From Kutzneria kofuensis (GTDB lineage Bacteria; Actinomycetota; Actinomycetes; Mycobacteriales; Pseudonocardiaceae): a stretch of DNA of 64,000 bases. The stretch covers positions 1,428,038 to 1,492,037 of the forward strand of contig NZ_JACHIR010000001.1 in assembly GCF_014203355.1 (NCBI RefSeq), given 5' to 3'. The number at the start of each line of letters is the position of its first letter. The first letter of the stretch is position 1. Made by a program: the position numbers and the translations under genes. Shown here one piece after another: positions 33,582 through 42,437 of this stretch. The notes beneath the pieces are model-generated. The model was not told the origin of the DNA. It saw nothing but the letters and a program-made list of their open reading frames with translations, and did no database searches.

Positions 33582-34379
33582 ATGACCGATGTCGTGCTGG
33601 CGGAGAACACCGACGGGGTGCTGCTGCTCACCCTGAACCGGCCGGAGAAGCTGAACGCGTGGACGCCGGCGATGGAGGAACAGTTCTTCGGCGCGCTCGC
33701 CACCGCCGACTCCGATCCGTCCGTGCGGGCGATCGTGGTCACCGGCGCCGGGCGCGGCTTCTGCGCCGGGGCCGACCTGACCGCCCTGGGCGCGGTCGAC
33801 CCGTCCGCCATCACCGAGGCGGACATCCATCCCAGTGGCAAGCCCATCACCTACGCCCTGTCCCTGCGCAAGCCGGTGATCGCCGCCGTCAACGGCCCCA
33901 CCGCCGGCATCGGCCTCGTCATCGCCCTCTACTGCGACGTCCGGTTCGCCGCCGCGGACGCCAAGTTCACCACCGCCTTCTCCCGGCGCGGTCTGATCGC
34001 CGAGCACGGCATCGCCTGGCAGCTGCCCCGGCTCGTCGGCGTCAGCCGGGCCATGGATCTGTTGCTGTCCAGTCGAATCCTGCTCGGCGAGGAGGCCGGC
34101 CGGATCGGTCTCGTCGACCATGTCCTGCCCGTCGACGAGGTGCTGCCGGCCGCTCTGGCGTACGCCCGTGATCTCGCCGAGAACTGTTCCCCGCAGTCGA
34201 TGGCCATCATCAAGCGGCAGGTTCTGCGGGCGCTCGAGTCCGATTTGGACTCCTCGCGGCGGGAAGCCGTCGAGCTGATGCTGGCCTCGTTCGGCGGCGA
34301 GGACTTCCGCGAGGGCGTGCGGAGCCACCTGGAGCGCCGGCAGCCGGCGTTCCGACCGCTTGACCCTGACACCGTGTGA
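33582..34379 (+). CDS. Enoyl-CoA hydratase
   Basis: The 265-residue crotonase has GRGFCAGADLTAL and AAVNGPTAGIGLVIALYCDVRFA as oxyanion segments and FSRRGLIAEHGIAWQLPRLVG with a catalytic-region Glu. The ATG lies about 7 nt after a TAGGAT box, indicating a likely leaderless transcript. It is followed after 21 nt by a MerR gene. The substrate is unknown. Confidence 0.9.
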   Translation: MTDVVLAENTDGVLLLTLNRPEKLNAWTPAMEEQFFGALATADSDPSVRAIVVTGAGRGFCAGADLTALGAVDPSAITEADIHPSGKPITYALSLRKPVIAAVNGPTAGIGLVIALYCDVRFAAADAKFTTAFSRRGLIAEHGIAWQLPRLVGVSRAMDLLLSSRILLGEEAGRIGLVDHVLPVDEVLPAALAYARDLAENCSPQSMAIIKRQVLRALESDLDSSRREAVELMLASFGGEDFREGVRSHLERRQPAFRPLDPDTV

Positions 34380-34400
34380 GCTCGTAGACCTGACCGCATC

Positions 34401-35222
34401 ATGTTCAGCATCGGAGACTTCGCCCGGCTGGGGCTCGTGTCGGTCCGCATGTTGCGGCACTACGACGGCATCGGGCTGCTGCCGCCCGCCCGTGTCGACG
34501 ACGCCACCGGCTACCGGTGGTACGCCGCCGACCAGCTGCCTCGGCTCAACCGGATCGTCGCGCTGCGCAAGCTCGGCTTCAGCCTGCACCAGGTGGCCGA
34601 GCTGCTCGACGACACCGTCAGCGTCGAGCAGCTGCACGGCATGCTGCGGCTGCGCCGCGCCGAGCTCGCCGCCCAGGTCGCCGCCGACAGTGCCCGGCTG
34701 GCCCAGGTCGAGGCCCGTCTCCGCAGCATCGAGAGGGAGGGCAAGATGCCGTCGGTCGACGTTGTGCTCAAGAAGGTTCCGCCGGTTCGGGTGGCCGAGC
34801 TGACCGCGCTCGCCGCCAGCTACGAGCCGGAGGACATCGGGCCGGTGATCCAGCCCCTGTACGCCCGCGTGGAGGCCGAGCTGGCCCGGTCCGGGCTGAC
34901 CGTCTCCGGGCCCGGGATCGCTTACTACGAGGACGTTCCGGACGGCGTGCTGGTGCACGCCGCCGTGCAGGTCTCGGGTGAGGTCACCGGGGACACCGAG
35001 TTGCAGGTCACCTTCCTGCCCGGCCTGCCGGAGGCCGCCACCGCCGTGCACCACGGTCCGATGTCCGAGTCCGGGACCGCCTTCAACGAGCTGGCCCGCT
35101 GGCTCACCGACAACGGCTACCGGGGTGGGCAGTACGCCCGCGAGGTGTACCTGCACTGCCCGCCGAACGTCGAGCAGCAGGGGTGGATCACCGAGCTCCA
35201 GATCCCCGTCACCCGGGGCTGA
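34401..35222 (+). CDS. MerR family regulator with GyrI-like effector domain
   Basis: The 273-residue protein has an N-terminal MerR winged helix (FSIGDFARLGLVSVRMLRHYDGIGLLPP, shown in part) with RWYAADQLPRL, a dimerising coiled coil at about residues 80-115 and a C-terminal GyrI/BmrR-like ligand domain. Such proteins activate efflux or metabolic genes on binding hydrophobic cations. Its target is unknown, and the neighbour is a hydratase. Confidence 0.9.
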   Translation: MFSIGDFARLGLVSVRMLRHYDGIGLLPPARVDDATGYRWYAADQLPRLNRIVALRKLGFSLHQVAELLDDTVSVEQLHGMLRLRRAELAAQVAADSARLAQVEARLRSIEREGKMPSVDVVLKKVPPVRVAELTALAASYEPEDIGPVIQPLYARVEAELARSGLTVSGPGIAYYEDVPDGVLVHAAVQVSGEVTGDTELQVTFLPGLPEAATAVHHGPMSESGTAFNELARWLTDNGYRGGQYAREVYLHCPPNVEQQGWITELQIPVTRG

Positions 35223-35314
35223 AGGGGTGGCTGGTCGTGGCCCGCCGCCACGTGACCACGACCAGTCACTCCACAGAGTGTGTCCGTCCTGGCACACTCC
35301 GGCAATGCTCCACT

Positions 35315-35328
35315 TGGAAGCGCTCTCA
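35315..35328 (+). promoter_or_regulatory. CebR/LacI-type operator-like box
   Basis: TGGAAGCGCTCTCA matches the actinomycete CebR box TGGGAGCGCTCCCA at 12 of 14 positions. It lies between convergent genes, so it does not sit in front of any present gene. It may be a relic of a lost sugar-regulated gene. Confidence 0.4.
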
Positions 35329-35394
35329 TCGCCCGGTTTAGGCCGAACGGCCGACGACATCTTTCACGGGATCCATTAACGCCGGCCCCAACCC

Positions 35395-35440
35395 CCGCGA
35401 GTCACGCTCTCCGGCACACCGAATGTCGGTTTCCGGCAGC
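35395..35440. repeat. Dispersed 44-nt repeat element, single arm
   Basis: This stretch is nearly identical to each arm of the inverted pair at 60912-61003 (shared cores CGAGTCACGCTCT and CACACCGAATGT, then GGTTTCCGGCA). Both loci are gaps between convergent genes. Confidence 0.75.
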
Positions 35441-35454
35441 CCGGAGACGCCACC

Positions 35455-35495
35455 TGCGCTTCCCGCTCACGTTCAGACGCCAAGTGGGAAGCGCA
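35455..35495. terminator. Hairpin at the 3' end of the GH27 gene
   Basis: TGCGCTTCCC (35455-35464) pairs with GGGAAGCGCA (35486-35495) over a 21-nt loop. It lies 19 nt beyond the stop of the alpha-galactosidase gene on the minus strand. Confidence 0.5.
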
Positions 35496-35513
35496 TGTGG
35501 CAACAACGGCGCG

Positions 35514-37763
35514 CTAGTTGGTGCTGAACCCCGAGAAGTCCACCTCGGCGGTTGTCCGCGGCGCGTGGGAAATCGCGTACACGCCGACGTCCTGCGTCGC
35601 GGCGGCGGAAGGCACGTCGCCGGTGCCGACGAGGTTCCAGGTGGTGCCATCGGTGGAGTAGTAGCCGCTGAACGTCGTCCCACTCCGCACAAGCTTCAGC
35701 CACGCCGGGTAGACCGCCGACGCAACGGAGGCCTGCTGGTCGAGCAGACCGTCGCCGTCGCTGTCCCAGTCGAGCAGGAAGCCGTTGCCCGGCGTCTCGG
35801 CGAGGATCACGTGCCCGGCGCCGGCGTTGGCGTTGGTGATGTCGTTGCGCACCATGATGCCGGCCTTGGCCCACACATTGGTGTCGGACTGGGAGTCGAT
35901 CTTCACCACCGTGGTGGAACCGTCGTGTTCCTTGCCGGGCAGGTACATCGCGCCGTACTCGTTGACGCTGCCCCACAGGTCCGCGCCCTGCGCCTGAATG
36001 CCGAGCCGGTCACCGACCTGACTGAACTGCGCGGTGGTGGAGGCGAACGTCTGGTAGGGACCGGTCACGGGATGGTTGACGGTCGTGGAGTCGGCGGCGG
36101 CGAGCTCACCGGAACCGCCCACCAGATACCGGAAATCAGCAGTGGCTTTGACCGAGGTCGTGGTGAACAGGTTGTCGGACGCGGGAATCGCCACCGTGAA
36201 CGGAACCCTGATCTTCTCGCCGGGCCACACGATCTGCCGCGTCGGCACCGACGCCGGCGTCACCGAGGCGCCGGAAGAAGCCTTCAACGCAAGGGAAACG
36301 TTGCGCACCGGGGTGGAGCCGTTGTCCACGAACTCCAGGACGCCGGTCCGCTTCAGGCTGTCCGACCCGGCCGCATCCCACGTCAGCGACACGGAGGTGT
36401 TCGGCTTCGCACCGAGGTCCACGTGGTGCAGAGCGCGAACCCGGTACAGGGCAACGCCATGAGCCGGCACGTCAACCGAGATCGTGCCGGTCGACTCCGT
36501 CTTCTCACGGCTCCACAGGTCCTGCAGCGAGTAGTCGGCGGCCCGCGGCAGCCCCAGCGCGGCGGCAGTGGTCGACACGGCGCGCGGGGCGGCGGCGGTG
36601 TTGAACAGGCCGACGATCACGTCGCCGTTCGTCTCCTTCTTGGCGAACACCTGGGTGTCCGCGTCGCCGGAGATCCGCTTGGCGTCGATGCCGTCCTGGT
36701 CCACCGCCAGCACGTCTTCGTTGCGCAGCAAGGAAAGGTCGGTCGGGTCCAGGTGCGTGAGGTCCGTGCCGAGGAACAGCGGCGACGCGGCCAGCGACCA
36801 CAGGCTCAGCTGCGTCTTGCGCTCATCCAGCGTCAGGCCGTTGTTGGCGCCGTTGCCGATCTCCACCGAGTCGTAGTCGTTGAACCCGGCCGGCCCGCCG
36901 TACGGGGCCCAGTCGGCGACCTGGTCGAAGCGCGAGGCCACCGAGGCCCACGAGGTCAGCGGGAAGCTCGAGTCGTTGGCGCCGCAGTAGCACTCCACGT
37001 CGCCGCCGGTGCGCCAGCCGTCGGCGAGGTCCTGCCACGCCTTGGCGTTGTTGATGTCCAGGTTGTTGGACAGCTCCAGGTGGATCTTGCGGCCGGTGTT
37101 CCGCAGCGCCTCCGACCACGCCTGCACGTCCTGGATGTCCTGCGTGCCGACGCCGTCCAGCTTCAGGTAGTCCACGCCCCAGGACGCGAACTGCTTGGCC
37201 CAGCCGTCGATGAACGCCTGCGCGCCGGGCTTGGTGAAGTCGATGCCGACCATGCCGCCGCAGTTGTAGTTGGCCTCGTTGTACGACGTGGCGATGTCGG
37301 CGGCGTGATAGGGCGTGCCCTCGATGGCGGTGTTCTGCTCGACGGCCTGCTTGGCGATGCCGGGTGTCATGTACAGGCCGAACTTCAGGCCGAGGGAGTG
37401 CACGTAGTCGGCGGTGGCCTGGATGCCGCTCTTCGCGCCCTGCGCCGGGAACTTGGTCGAGTCGATCACCCAGCGGCCGTACTGGTCCACGTTCGGCCCC
37501 TGGGCGCCGGGGCACTGGTACCAGAAGTCGTCGATGTTGACGTACTGATAGCCGAGCCGGGTCAGGCCACTGTCCTTCATGGCCTTGGCCTGCGCCTCGA
37601 TGATCGCGGCGGTCGGGTTCTTGCGGACGAAGCTCCAACTGCTCCAGCCCATCGGCGGCTTCACCGTCGGCGCGCTGTCGGCGGCGGCCGTCGGGGCCGT
37701 CACGGCCAGACCCGTGATCATCAGCAGCCCGGCTAACGCCGCGGTCAGGACACGTTTTGCCAT
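35514..37763 (-). CDS. Secreted GH27 alpha-galactosidase with C-terminal beta domains
   Basis: The 749-residue exported enzyme has a signal peptide ending near residue 27 (TAPTAAADS). The GH27 barrel opens with PPMGWSSWSF, has the nucleophile Asp in VDYLKLDGVG and the acid/base Asp in FNDYDSVEIG. A C-terminal antiparallel domain (residues about 330-420), an Ig-like domain rich in Val/Thr and a last DUF1349/LamG-like beta-sandwich with WDSDGDGLLD follow. It should release alpha-galactose from plant polysaccharides. The ATG at 37763 has GGAAGGAAG upstream; the frame extends further but without signal or ribosome site. Confidence 0.93.
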   Translation of the reverse strand: MAKRVLTAALAGLLMITGLAVTAPTAAADSAPTVKPPMGWSSWSFVRKNPTAAIIEAQAKAMKDSGLTRLGYQYVNIDDFWYQCPGAQGPNVDQYGRWVIDSTKFPAQGAKSGIQATADYVHSLGLKFGLYMTPGIAKQAVEQNTAIEGTPYHAADIATSYNEANYNCGGMVGIDFTKPGAQAFIDGWAKQFASWGVDYLKLDGVGTQDIQDVQAWSEALRNTGRKIHLELSNNLDINNAKAWQDLADGWRTGGDVECYCGANDSSFPLTSWASVASRFDQVADWAPYGGPAGFNDYDSVEIGNGANNGLTLDERKTQLSLWSLAASPLFLGTDLTHLDPTDLSLLRNEDVLAVDQDGIDAKRISGDADTQVFAKKETNGDVIVGLFNTAAAPRAVSTTAAALGLPRAADYSLQDLWSREKTESTGTISVDVPAHGVALYRVRALHHVDLGAKPNTSVSLTWDAAGSDSLKRTGVLEFVDNGSTPVRNVSLALKASSGASVTPASVPTRQIVWPGEKIRVPFTVAIPASDNLFTTTSVKATADFRYLVGGSGELAAADSTTVNHPVTGPYQTFASTTAQFSQVGDRLGIQAQGADLWGSVNEYGAMYLPGKEHDGSTTVVKIDSQSDTNVWAKAGIMVRNDITNANAGAGHVILAETPGNGFLLDWDSDGDGLLDQQASVASAVYPAWLKLVRSGTTFSGYYSTDGTTWNLVGTGDVPSAAATQDVGVYAISHAPRTTAEVDFSGFSTN

Positions 37764-37920
37764 GCGTCGGCTTCCTTCCACCCCGGTGTGAAAGCGGCAC
37801 GATTCCGCCCATAACCGAACGGAATCGAACACGACTCGCCAGAGCTCACCAAACGCGCTGACAGGTGTCAAGAGCGGGCAAGGCCGCCGACAGTCCGTCC
37901 CGGCCTGGTTGCCCGAAGAA

Positions 37921-38703
37921 TCAGCGGGCGGTACGGATCATCTCGCCGAGGCGGTACACCATGCGGGAGCCGTCGCCCGGCGAGACCGTCGCCCAGTCCT
38001 GGCCGTCGCGGCCACGCGCGACGACGCTGTAGTACCGCCCGGCCGCGTTGTCGAACCAGCTCATGCCGGGCAGCCGGCGCACCCGGCCGCGCTCGTCGTA
38101 CAGGCCGACGCCGATCTGCCCGAGCCGCAACACCTCCGGCTCCAGCATGGTCGCCAACGCCTTCTGCTGGTCCTTCGACACCGACGCCGCCGTGCGCCGC
38201 GTGACGGCCACCGGCTGCGGCACCGCGTGCCGGCCCTCGCCGCCCACCAGGCTCGCCGGCAGCGAGATCTCCTGTCCCGGGCCGGCTTTCGTCGGCGGCA
38301 GCAGGCTGATGATGCTCGCCGCCAGCGCCGTGTCCCGCGTCCACTCCAGCCGGACCATCTGTCCTTCCTGGACCATCAGCACGGCGTCGCGCCCCCGCGC
38401 CGCCGCGGCCGCGCGCAGCATCGACGACGACGCGTCGCGCACGTCGACCGTGGAGATGGTGTCCAGCTGGATGTGCGGGCGCGCCACCAGCGCCATCGCC
38501 GCCGCGATCGGCTGCGCCACCCGCCCCCGCTCGGTCACGCCGCGCTCCTCGAGATCGGCGTGCACGGCGGCGCGGATACGCGACCGCTCCTCATAGGTCT
38601 CCCCGTAGCTGGGGATCTGGAACGGATACGGCGTCGACCCGAGCCGCAGCTCCTCCCAGAGGATGTCGAACGCGGCCAGCGAGACAGTGACGATCGGTGA
38701 CAT
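37921..38703 (-). CDS. ESX secretion-associated protein, EspG family
   Basis: The 260-residue protein has the EspG-type fold: it opens with VTVSLAAFDILWEELRLG, followed by alternating helices and strands and the DGQDWATVSPGDGSRMVYRL ending typical of this family. EspG proteins are cytosolic chaperones of type VII substrates. No ESX core or WXG100 gene is nearby, so it is an isolated paralogue. The start may be the ATG at 38703 or a GTG slightly inside. It is divergent from the pca operon. Confidence 0.85.
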   Translation of the reverse strand: MSPIVTVSLAAFDILWEELRLGSTPYPFQIPSYGETYEERSRIRAAVHADLEERGVTERGRVAQPIAAAMALVARPHIQLDTISTVDVRDASSSMLRAAAAARGRDAVLMVQEGQMVRLEWTRDTALAASIISLLPPTKAGPGQEISLPASLVGGEGRHAVPQPVAVTRRTAASVSKDQQKALATMLEPEVLRLGQIGVGLYDERGRVRRLPGMSWFDNAAGRYYSVVARGRDGQDWATVSPGDGSRMVYRLGEMIRTAR

Positions 38704-38786
38704 CGACCCTCAAGTTACCGCACCTCGCGCCCCCACACGGGTGGAACGGGCGACTCACATTGACTCCCCCGCCCGCGCCGCAGTAT

Positions 38787-38801
38787 GTTCGGAGAGAGAA
38801 C
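38787..38801. promoter_or_regulatory. IclR-type dyad before the pca operon
   Basis: GTTC-7 nt-GAAC lies about 50 nt upstream of the first pca gene, and a further CGAAC half-site follows at 38816-38820. An IclR regulator gene ends the operon, and PcaR-type proteins bind such dyads. Confidence 0.45.
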
Positions 38802-38849
38802 CGATGTGCGCATTACGAACATCCAGGACCAGTTATCCGGAGGGCGGAG

Positions 38850-39647
38850 ATGGCTCGGATCGGGACCCTCGCGGAGGGGGTGGCGGCGGTCGTCCACGAC
38901 GGCGACACGGTGGCGTTCGAGGGCTTCACGCACCTCATCCCGTTCGCCGCGGGGCACGAGGTGATCCGGCAGCGGATCCGGAACCTCACGCTGGTCAGGA
39001 TGACCCCGGACGTGCTCTACGACCAGCTCATCGGCGCCGGCTGCGCGCGCAAGCTGGTGTTCTCCTGGGGCGGCAACCCGGGCGTCGGCTCGCTGCACCG
39101 GTTCCGCGACGCCGTGCAGCACGACTGGCCGGCGCCGCTGGAGCTGGAGGAGCACAGCCACGCCGGCATGGCCAACCGCTACGTCGCCGCCGCGTCCGGG
39201 CTGCCGTTCGCGGTGCTGCGCGGCTACCGCGGCACCGACCTGCCGGCGCAGACCGACAACATCAAGCCGATCACCTGCCCGTTCACCGGCGAGGTGCTGA
39301 CCGCGGTGCCGGCGCTGCAGCTGGACTCCGCGGTCATTCACGCGCAACGCGCCGACAGCCAGGGCAACGTGCAGCTGTGGGGCATCACCGGCGTGCAGAA
39401 GGAGGCGGTGCTGGCCGCCACCCGATCGCTGGTCACCGTCGAGGAGATCGTCGACGAGCTGGAGCCGGTGCCCGGCGCGGTCGTGCTGCCGTCCTGGGCG
39501 GTCGGCCACGTCGCCGCCGTGCCGGGCGGCTCGCACCCCTCCTACGCCGCCGGGTATTCCGTGCGGGACAACGACTTCTATCAGGAGTGGGACGAGATCA
39601 GCCGGGACCGGGACGAGTTCACGCGCTGGCTGGAGGACCTGAAGTGA
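38850..39647 (+). CDS. pcaI: 3-oxoadipate CoA-transferase subunit A
   Basis: The 265-residue protein is a class I CoA-transferase alpha subunit (VHDGDTVAFEGFTHLIPFAAGHEV, VFSWGGNPGVGSLHRF, QLDSAVIHAQRADSQGNVQLWG). It transfers CoA from succinyl-CoA to 3-oxoadipate. The ATG at 38850 has GGAGGGCGGAG upstream. It is the first gene of a pca operon and is followed by the beta subunit after a 64-nt spacer that contains a small dispersed repeat. Confidence 0.92.
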   Translation: MARIGTLAEGVAAVVHDGDTVAFEGFTHLIPFAAGHEVIRQRIRNLTLVRMTPDVLYDQLIGAGCARKLVFSWGGNPGVGSLHRFRDAVQHDWPAPLELEEHSHAGMANRYVAAASGLPFAVLRGYRGTDLPAQTDNIKPITCPFTGEVLTAVPALQLDSAVIHAQRADSQGNVQLWGITGVQKEAVLAATRSLVTVEEIVDELEPVPGAVVLPSWAVGHVAAVPGGSHPSYAAGYSVRDNDFYQEWDEISRDRDEFTRWLEDLK

Positions 39648-39680
39648 GCGAGCTTGCGAGCGAACCATTGAACACAGGGA
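39644..39680 (+). repeat. Short intergenic repeat, copy 1
   Basis: The unit GTGAgCGAGCTTGCGAG continues with CGAACCATTGAACACAG and starts on the stop codon of pcaI. A second copy with four or five changes lies at 42361-42395, on the stop codon of pcaH. Confidence 0.7.
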
Positions 39681-39711
39681 CGCTGCTCGCGCTGCCGACG
39701 AAGGAGGCAGC

Positions 39712-40461
39712 GTGAGCTACACCGCCGACGAGATGATGACCGTCGCCGCGGCGCGGGCGCTGGCCGACGGCGTCGTCTGCTTCGTGGGCATCGGCCTGCC
39801 CAGCACCGCCGCCAACCTGGCCCGCCGCACCCACGCCCCCGGCCTGGTGCTGGTGTACGAGTCGGGCACGCTGGGCGCGAAGCCGGACCGGCTGCCGCTG
39901 TCCATCGGGGACGGCATCCTGGCCGAGACCGCGGACGCGGTGATCGGCGTGCCCGAGGTGTTCAACTACTGGCTGCAGCCGGGCCGGATCGACGTCGGCT
40001 TCCTCGGCGCCGCCCAGATCGACAGGTACGGCAACATCAACACCACCGTGATCGGCGGCGACTACCGCAACCCCAAGGTGCGGCTGCCCGGCGCGGGCGG
40101 CGCGCCGGAGATCGCGGCCTCCTGCAAGGAGGTCGTCGTGGTGGTGCGGCAGAGCCAGCGGGCCTTCGTGGACCGGGTCGACTTCGTCACCTCGTTCGGC
40201 TTCGGCCGCGGTCCCGGTGAGCGGGAGGCGCTCGGCCTGCGCGGCGGCGGCCCGCGCCGGATCATCACCGATCTCGGTGTGCTGCAACCGGATCCGCAGA
40301 CCTGCGAGTTCGTGCTCACCCACCTGCACCCGGGGGTCGAGCTGGCCGACGTGAAGGCCGCCACCGGGTGGGATCTCGCGGTCTCCCCCGACCTGAGCCG
40401 GTCGGCGGCGCCGACCGAGGAGGAGCTGTCCGTGCTGCGTGCCCTGAAGGCGGCGTCATGA
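39712..40461 (+). CDS. pcaJ: 3-oxoadipate CoA-transferase subunit B
   Basis: The 249-residue beta subunit has VLVYESGTLGAKP with the catalytic Glu region, GAAQIDRYGNINTTVIG and RRIITDLGVL. It pairs with the preceding subunit. The GTG at 39712 has a perfect AAGGAGG, and its end overlaps the thiolase start by ATGA. Confidence 0.92.
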   Translation: MSYTADEMMTVAAARALADGVVCFVGIGLPSTAANLARRTHAPGLVLVYESGTLGAKPDRLPLSIGDGILAETADAVIGVPEVFNYWLQPGRIDVGFLGAAQIDRYGNINTTVIGGDYRNPKVRLPGAGGAPEIAASCKEVVVVVRQSQRAFVDRVDFVTSFGFGRGPGEREALGLRGGGPRRIITDLGVLQPDPQTCEFVLTHLHPGVELADVKAATGWDLAVSPDLSRSAAPTEEELSVLRALKAAS

Positions 40462-41639
40462 CCACCGACGTGTTCATCGCGGACGCCGTCCGCACCCCGA
40501 TCGGCAAGTACGCGGGCGGACTGGCCAAGGTCCGCCCGGACGACCTGGCCGCGAGCACGCTGAAGTCGTTGCTGGAGCGCAACGGCAACCTCGACCCGAC
40601 CCGCATCGACGACGTGGTGCTCGGCGACGCCAACGGGGCCGGCGAGGACAACCGGGACGTGGCCCGGATGGCGACTCTGTTGGCCGGGCTGCCCACATCG
40701 GTGCCGGGCAGCACGGTCAACCGGCTGTGCGGGTCCGGCATGGAGGCCGTGATCGGTGCGTCCCGGGCGGTCGCGGTCGGCGACGCCTCGATCTGCGTGG
40801 CCGGCGGCGTGGAGTCGATGACCCGGGCCCCGTGGGTGCTGCCCAAGCCCGACCACGCCTTCGACCGCGCGCACGAGACGCTGCACTCCACCACCCTGGG
40901 CTGGCGCATGGTCAACCCGGCCATGCCCGACCAGTGGACCGTCAGCCTGGGCGAGGCCACCGAGATCCTGGCCGAGAAGTACGGCATCGGCCGCGCGGCG
41001 CAGGACGTGTTCGCCGAGGCCAGCCACCACAAGGCCGCGGCCGCCTGGGAGAAGGGCGTGTTCGCGGACGAGATCGTGCAGGTGCCGGGGGCGCCGCTGG
41101 AGCGGGACGAGAACATCCGCCCCGACACCTCCGTCGAGAAGCTGGCCAAGCTCAAGCCGGCGTTCCGTCCGGACGGCACCATCACCGGCGGCAACGCGTC
41201 CCCGCTCAACGACGGCGCCGCCGCGCTCATCGTCGCCGACCAGGCCGGCATCGACTCGTTCGGCGGCCGGCCGCTGGCCCGCATCGCCGCCCGCGCCGTG
41301 CACGCCGTGGAGCCGCAGTTCTTCGGCATCGGCCCGGTCGAGGCCGCGCACCGGGCGCTGGCCCGGGCCGGCATCGGCTGGTCCGACCTGAGCGTGGTCG
41401 AGCTCAACGAGGCCTTCGCCGCCCAGTCGCTGGCCTGCCTGTCGCTGTGGCCCGAACTCGACCCGGCCATCGTCAACCCCAACGGCGGCGCCATCGCCAT
41501 CGGCCACCCGCTCGGCTGCTCCGGGGCGCGCATCCTCGGCTCGCTGGCGTGGGAGCTGCACCGCCGCGGCGGCGGGTGGGGGCTGGCCGCCATCTGCATC
41601 GGCGTCGGCCAGGGCCTGGCCGTCGTCCTCGAAGCGTGA
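40458..41639 (+). CDS. pcaF: 3-oxoadipyl-CoA thiolase
   Basis: The 393-residue thiolase has the nucleophilic Cys in VNRLCGSGMEAV, the His in NPNGGAIAIGHPLGCSGAR and the second Cys in AICIGVGQG. It cleaves 3-oxoadipyl-CoA to succinyl-CoA and acetyl-CoA, the last step of the beta-ketoadipate pathway. The ATGA overlap with pcaJ and the pca genes downstream fix the assignment. Confidence 0.93.
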   Translation: MTTDVFIADAVRTPIGKYAGGLAKVRPDDLAASTLKSLLERNGNLDPTRIDDVVLGDANGAGEDNRDVARMATLLAGLPTSVPGSTVNRLCGSGMEAVIGASRAVAVGDASICVAGGVESMTRAPWVLPKPDHAFDRAHETLHSTTLGWRMVNPAMPDQWTVSLGEATEILAEKYGIGRAAQDVFAEASHHKAAAAWEKGVFADEIVQVPGAPLERDENIRPDTSVEKLAKLKPAFRPDGTITGGNASPLNDGAAALIVADQAGIDSFGGRPLARIAARAVHAVEPQFFGIGPVEAAHRALARAGIGWSDLSVVELNEAFAAQSLACLSLWPELDPAIVNPNGGAIAIGHPLGCSGARILGSLAWELHRRGGGWGLAAICIGVGQGLAVVLEA

Positions 41640-41650
41640 AGGAGAAGCCG

Positions 41651-42364
41651 GTGAAACTTCCGCACTACGCGCCCGACACCGAGTCGCACCCGCCCAACTC
41701 CAGCGAGCCCTACCGGTCCAGCGTGCTGCGCGCCCCGCACCGGCCGCTGCAGCTCATCCCGCAGCACCTCACCGAGGTCACCGGGCCGCTGCTGGGCCTG
41801 GACCGGGTCGGCGAGCTCGACCACGACCTGACCCGGCAGCACATCGGCGAGCCGCTGGGCGAGCGGATCATCGTCAGCGGGCGGGTGCTGGACGCCAACA
41901 GCCGGCCGGTGCCGAACACGCTCGTCGAGGTGTGGCAGGCCAACTCGGCCGGGCGGTACGCGCACGACCGGGACCGGCACGACGCGCCGCTGGACCCCAA
42001 CTTCAGCGGCGTCGGCCGGTGCGTCACCGACGCCCAGGGCAACTACCGGTTCGTCACGATCAAGCCCGGCGCCTACCCGTGGCGCAACCACGACAACGCC
42101 TGGCGGCCCGCGCACATCCACTTCTCCCTGTTCGGCCGGTCCTTCACGCAGCGGCTGATCACCCAGATGTACTTCCCCGGCGACCCGCTGTTCCCGTTCG
42201 ACCCGATCTTCAACTCGGTGCGCGACGAGAAGGCCCGGCAGCGCCTGATCTCCCGGTTCGACCTGGAGACCACCCAGCCGGAGTGGGCGCTGTCGTACAA
42301 GTTCGACATCGTGCTGCGGGGCAGCGACGCGTCGGTGTTCGAGGACGAGGAGGAAGACGAGTGA
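41651..42364 (+). CDS. pcaH: Protocatechuate 3,4-dioxygenase beta subunit
   Basis: The 237-residue subunit carries the non-haem Fe(III) ligands: Tyr in KPGAYPWRN and the two His residues in RPAHIHFSLFG. The intradiol dioxygenase core VSGRVLDANSRPVPNTLVEVWQ is present. With the next gene it opens the protocatechuate ring to 3-carboxy-cis,cis-muconate. GTG 41651 has AAGGAGAAG upstream. The C-terminus is an acidic tail (EDEEEDE). Confidence 0.95.
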   Translation: MKLPHYAPDTESHPPNSSEPYRSSVLRAPHRPLQLIPQHLTEVTGPLLGLDRVGELDHDLTRQHIGEPLGERIIVSGRVLDANSRPVPNTLVEVWQANSAGRYAHDRDRHDAPLDPNFSGVGRCVTDAQGNYRFVTIKPGAYPWRNHDNAWRPAHIHFSLFGRSFTQRLITQMYFPGDPLFPFDPIFNSVRDEKARQRLISRFDLETTQPEWALSYKFDIVLRGSDASVFEDEEEDE

Positions 42365-42395
42365 CCGAGCTTGCGAGGGCACCATTCAGCACAGC
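42361..42395 (+). repeat. Short intergenic repeat, copy 2
   Basis: GTGAcCGAGCTTGCGAG with the following CACCATT and CACAG matches the copy at 39644-39680 and also starts exactly on a stop codon, here that of pcaH. Confidence 0.7.
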
Positions 42396-42437
42396 GGCCT
42401 TGGTCGCAGAGTCGCCGAGCGCCAGCGAGGTGGGGCT

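Larger units (their letters stand above)
35223..35513. other. Convergent intergenic region with an operator-like box, dispersed repeat and hairpin
   Basis: The region holds no gene. In order it contains a 14-bp CebR/LacI-like box (35315-35328), a 46-nt copy of a dispersed repeat (35395-35440) and a terminator-like hairpin (35456-35494). These are described separately. Confidence 0.7.
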
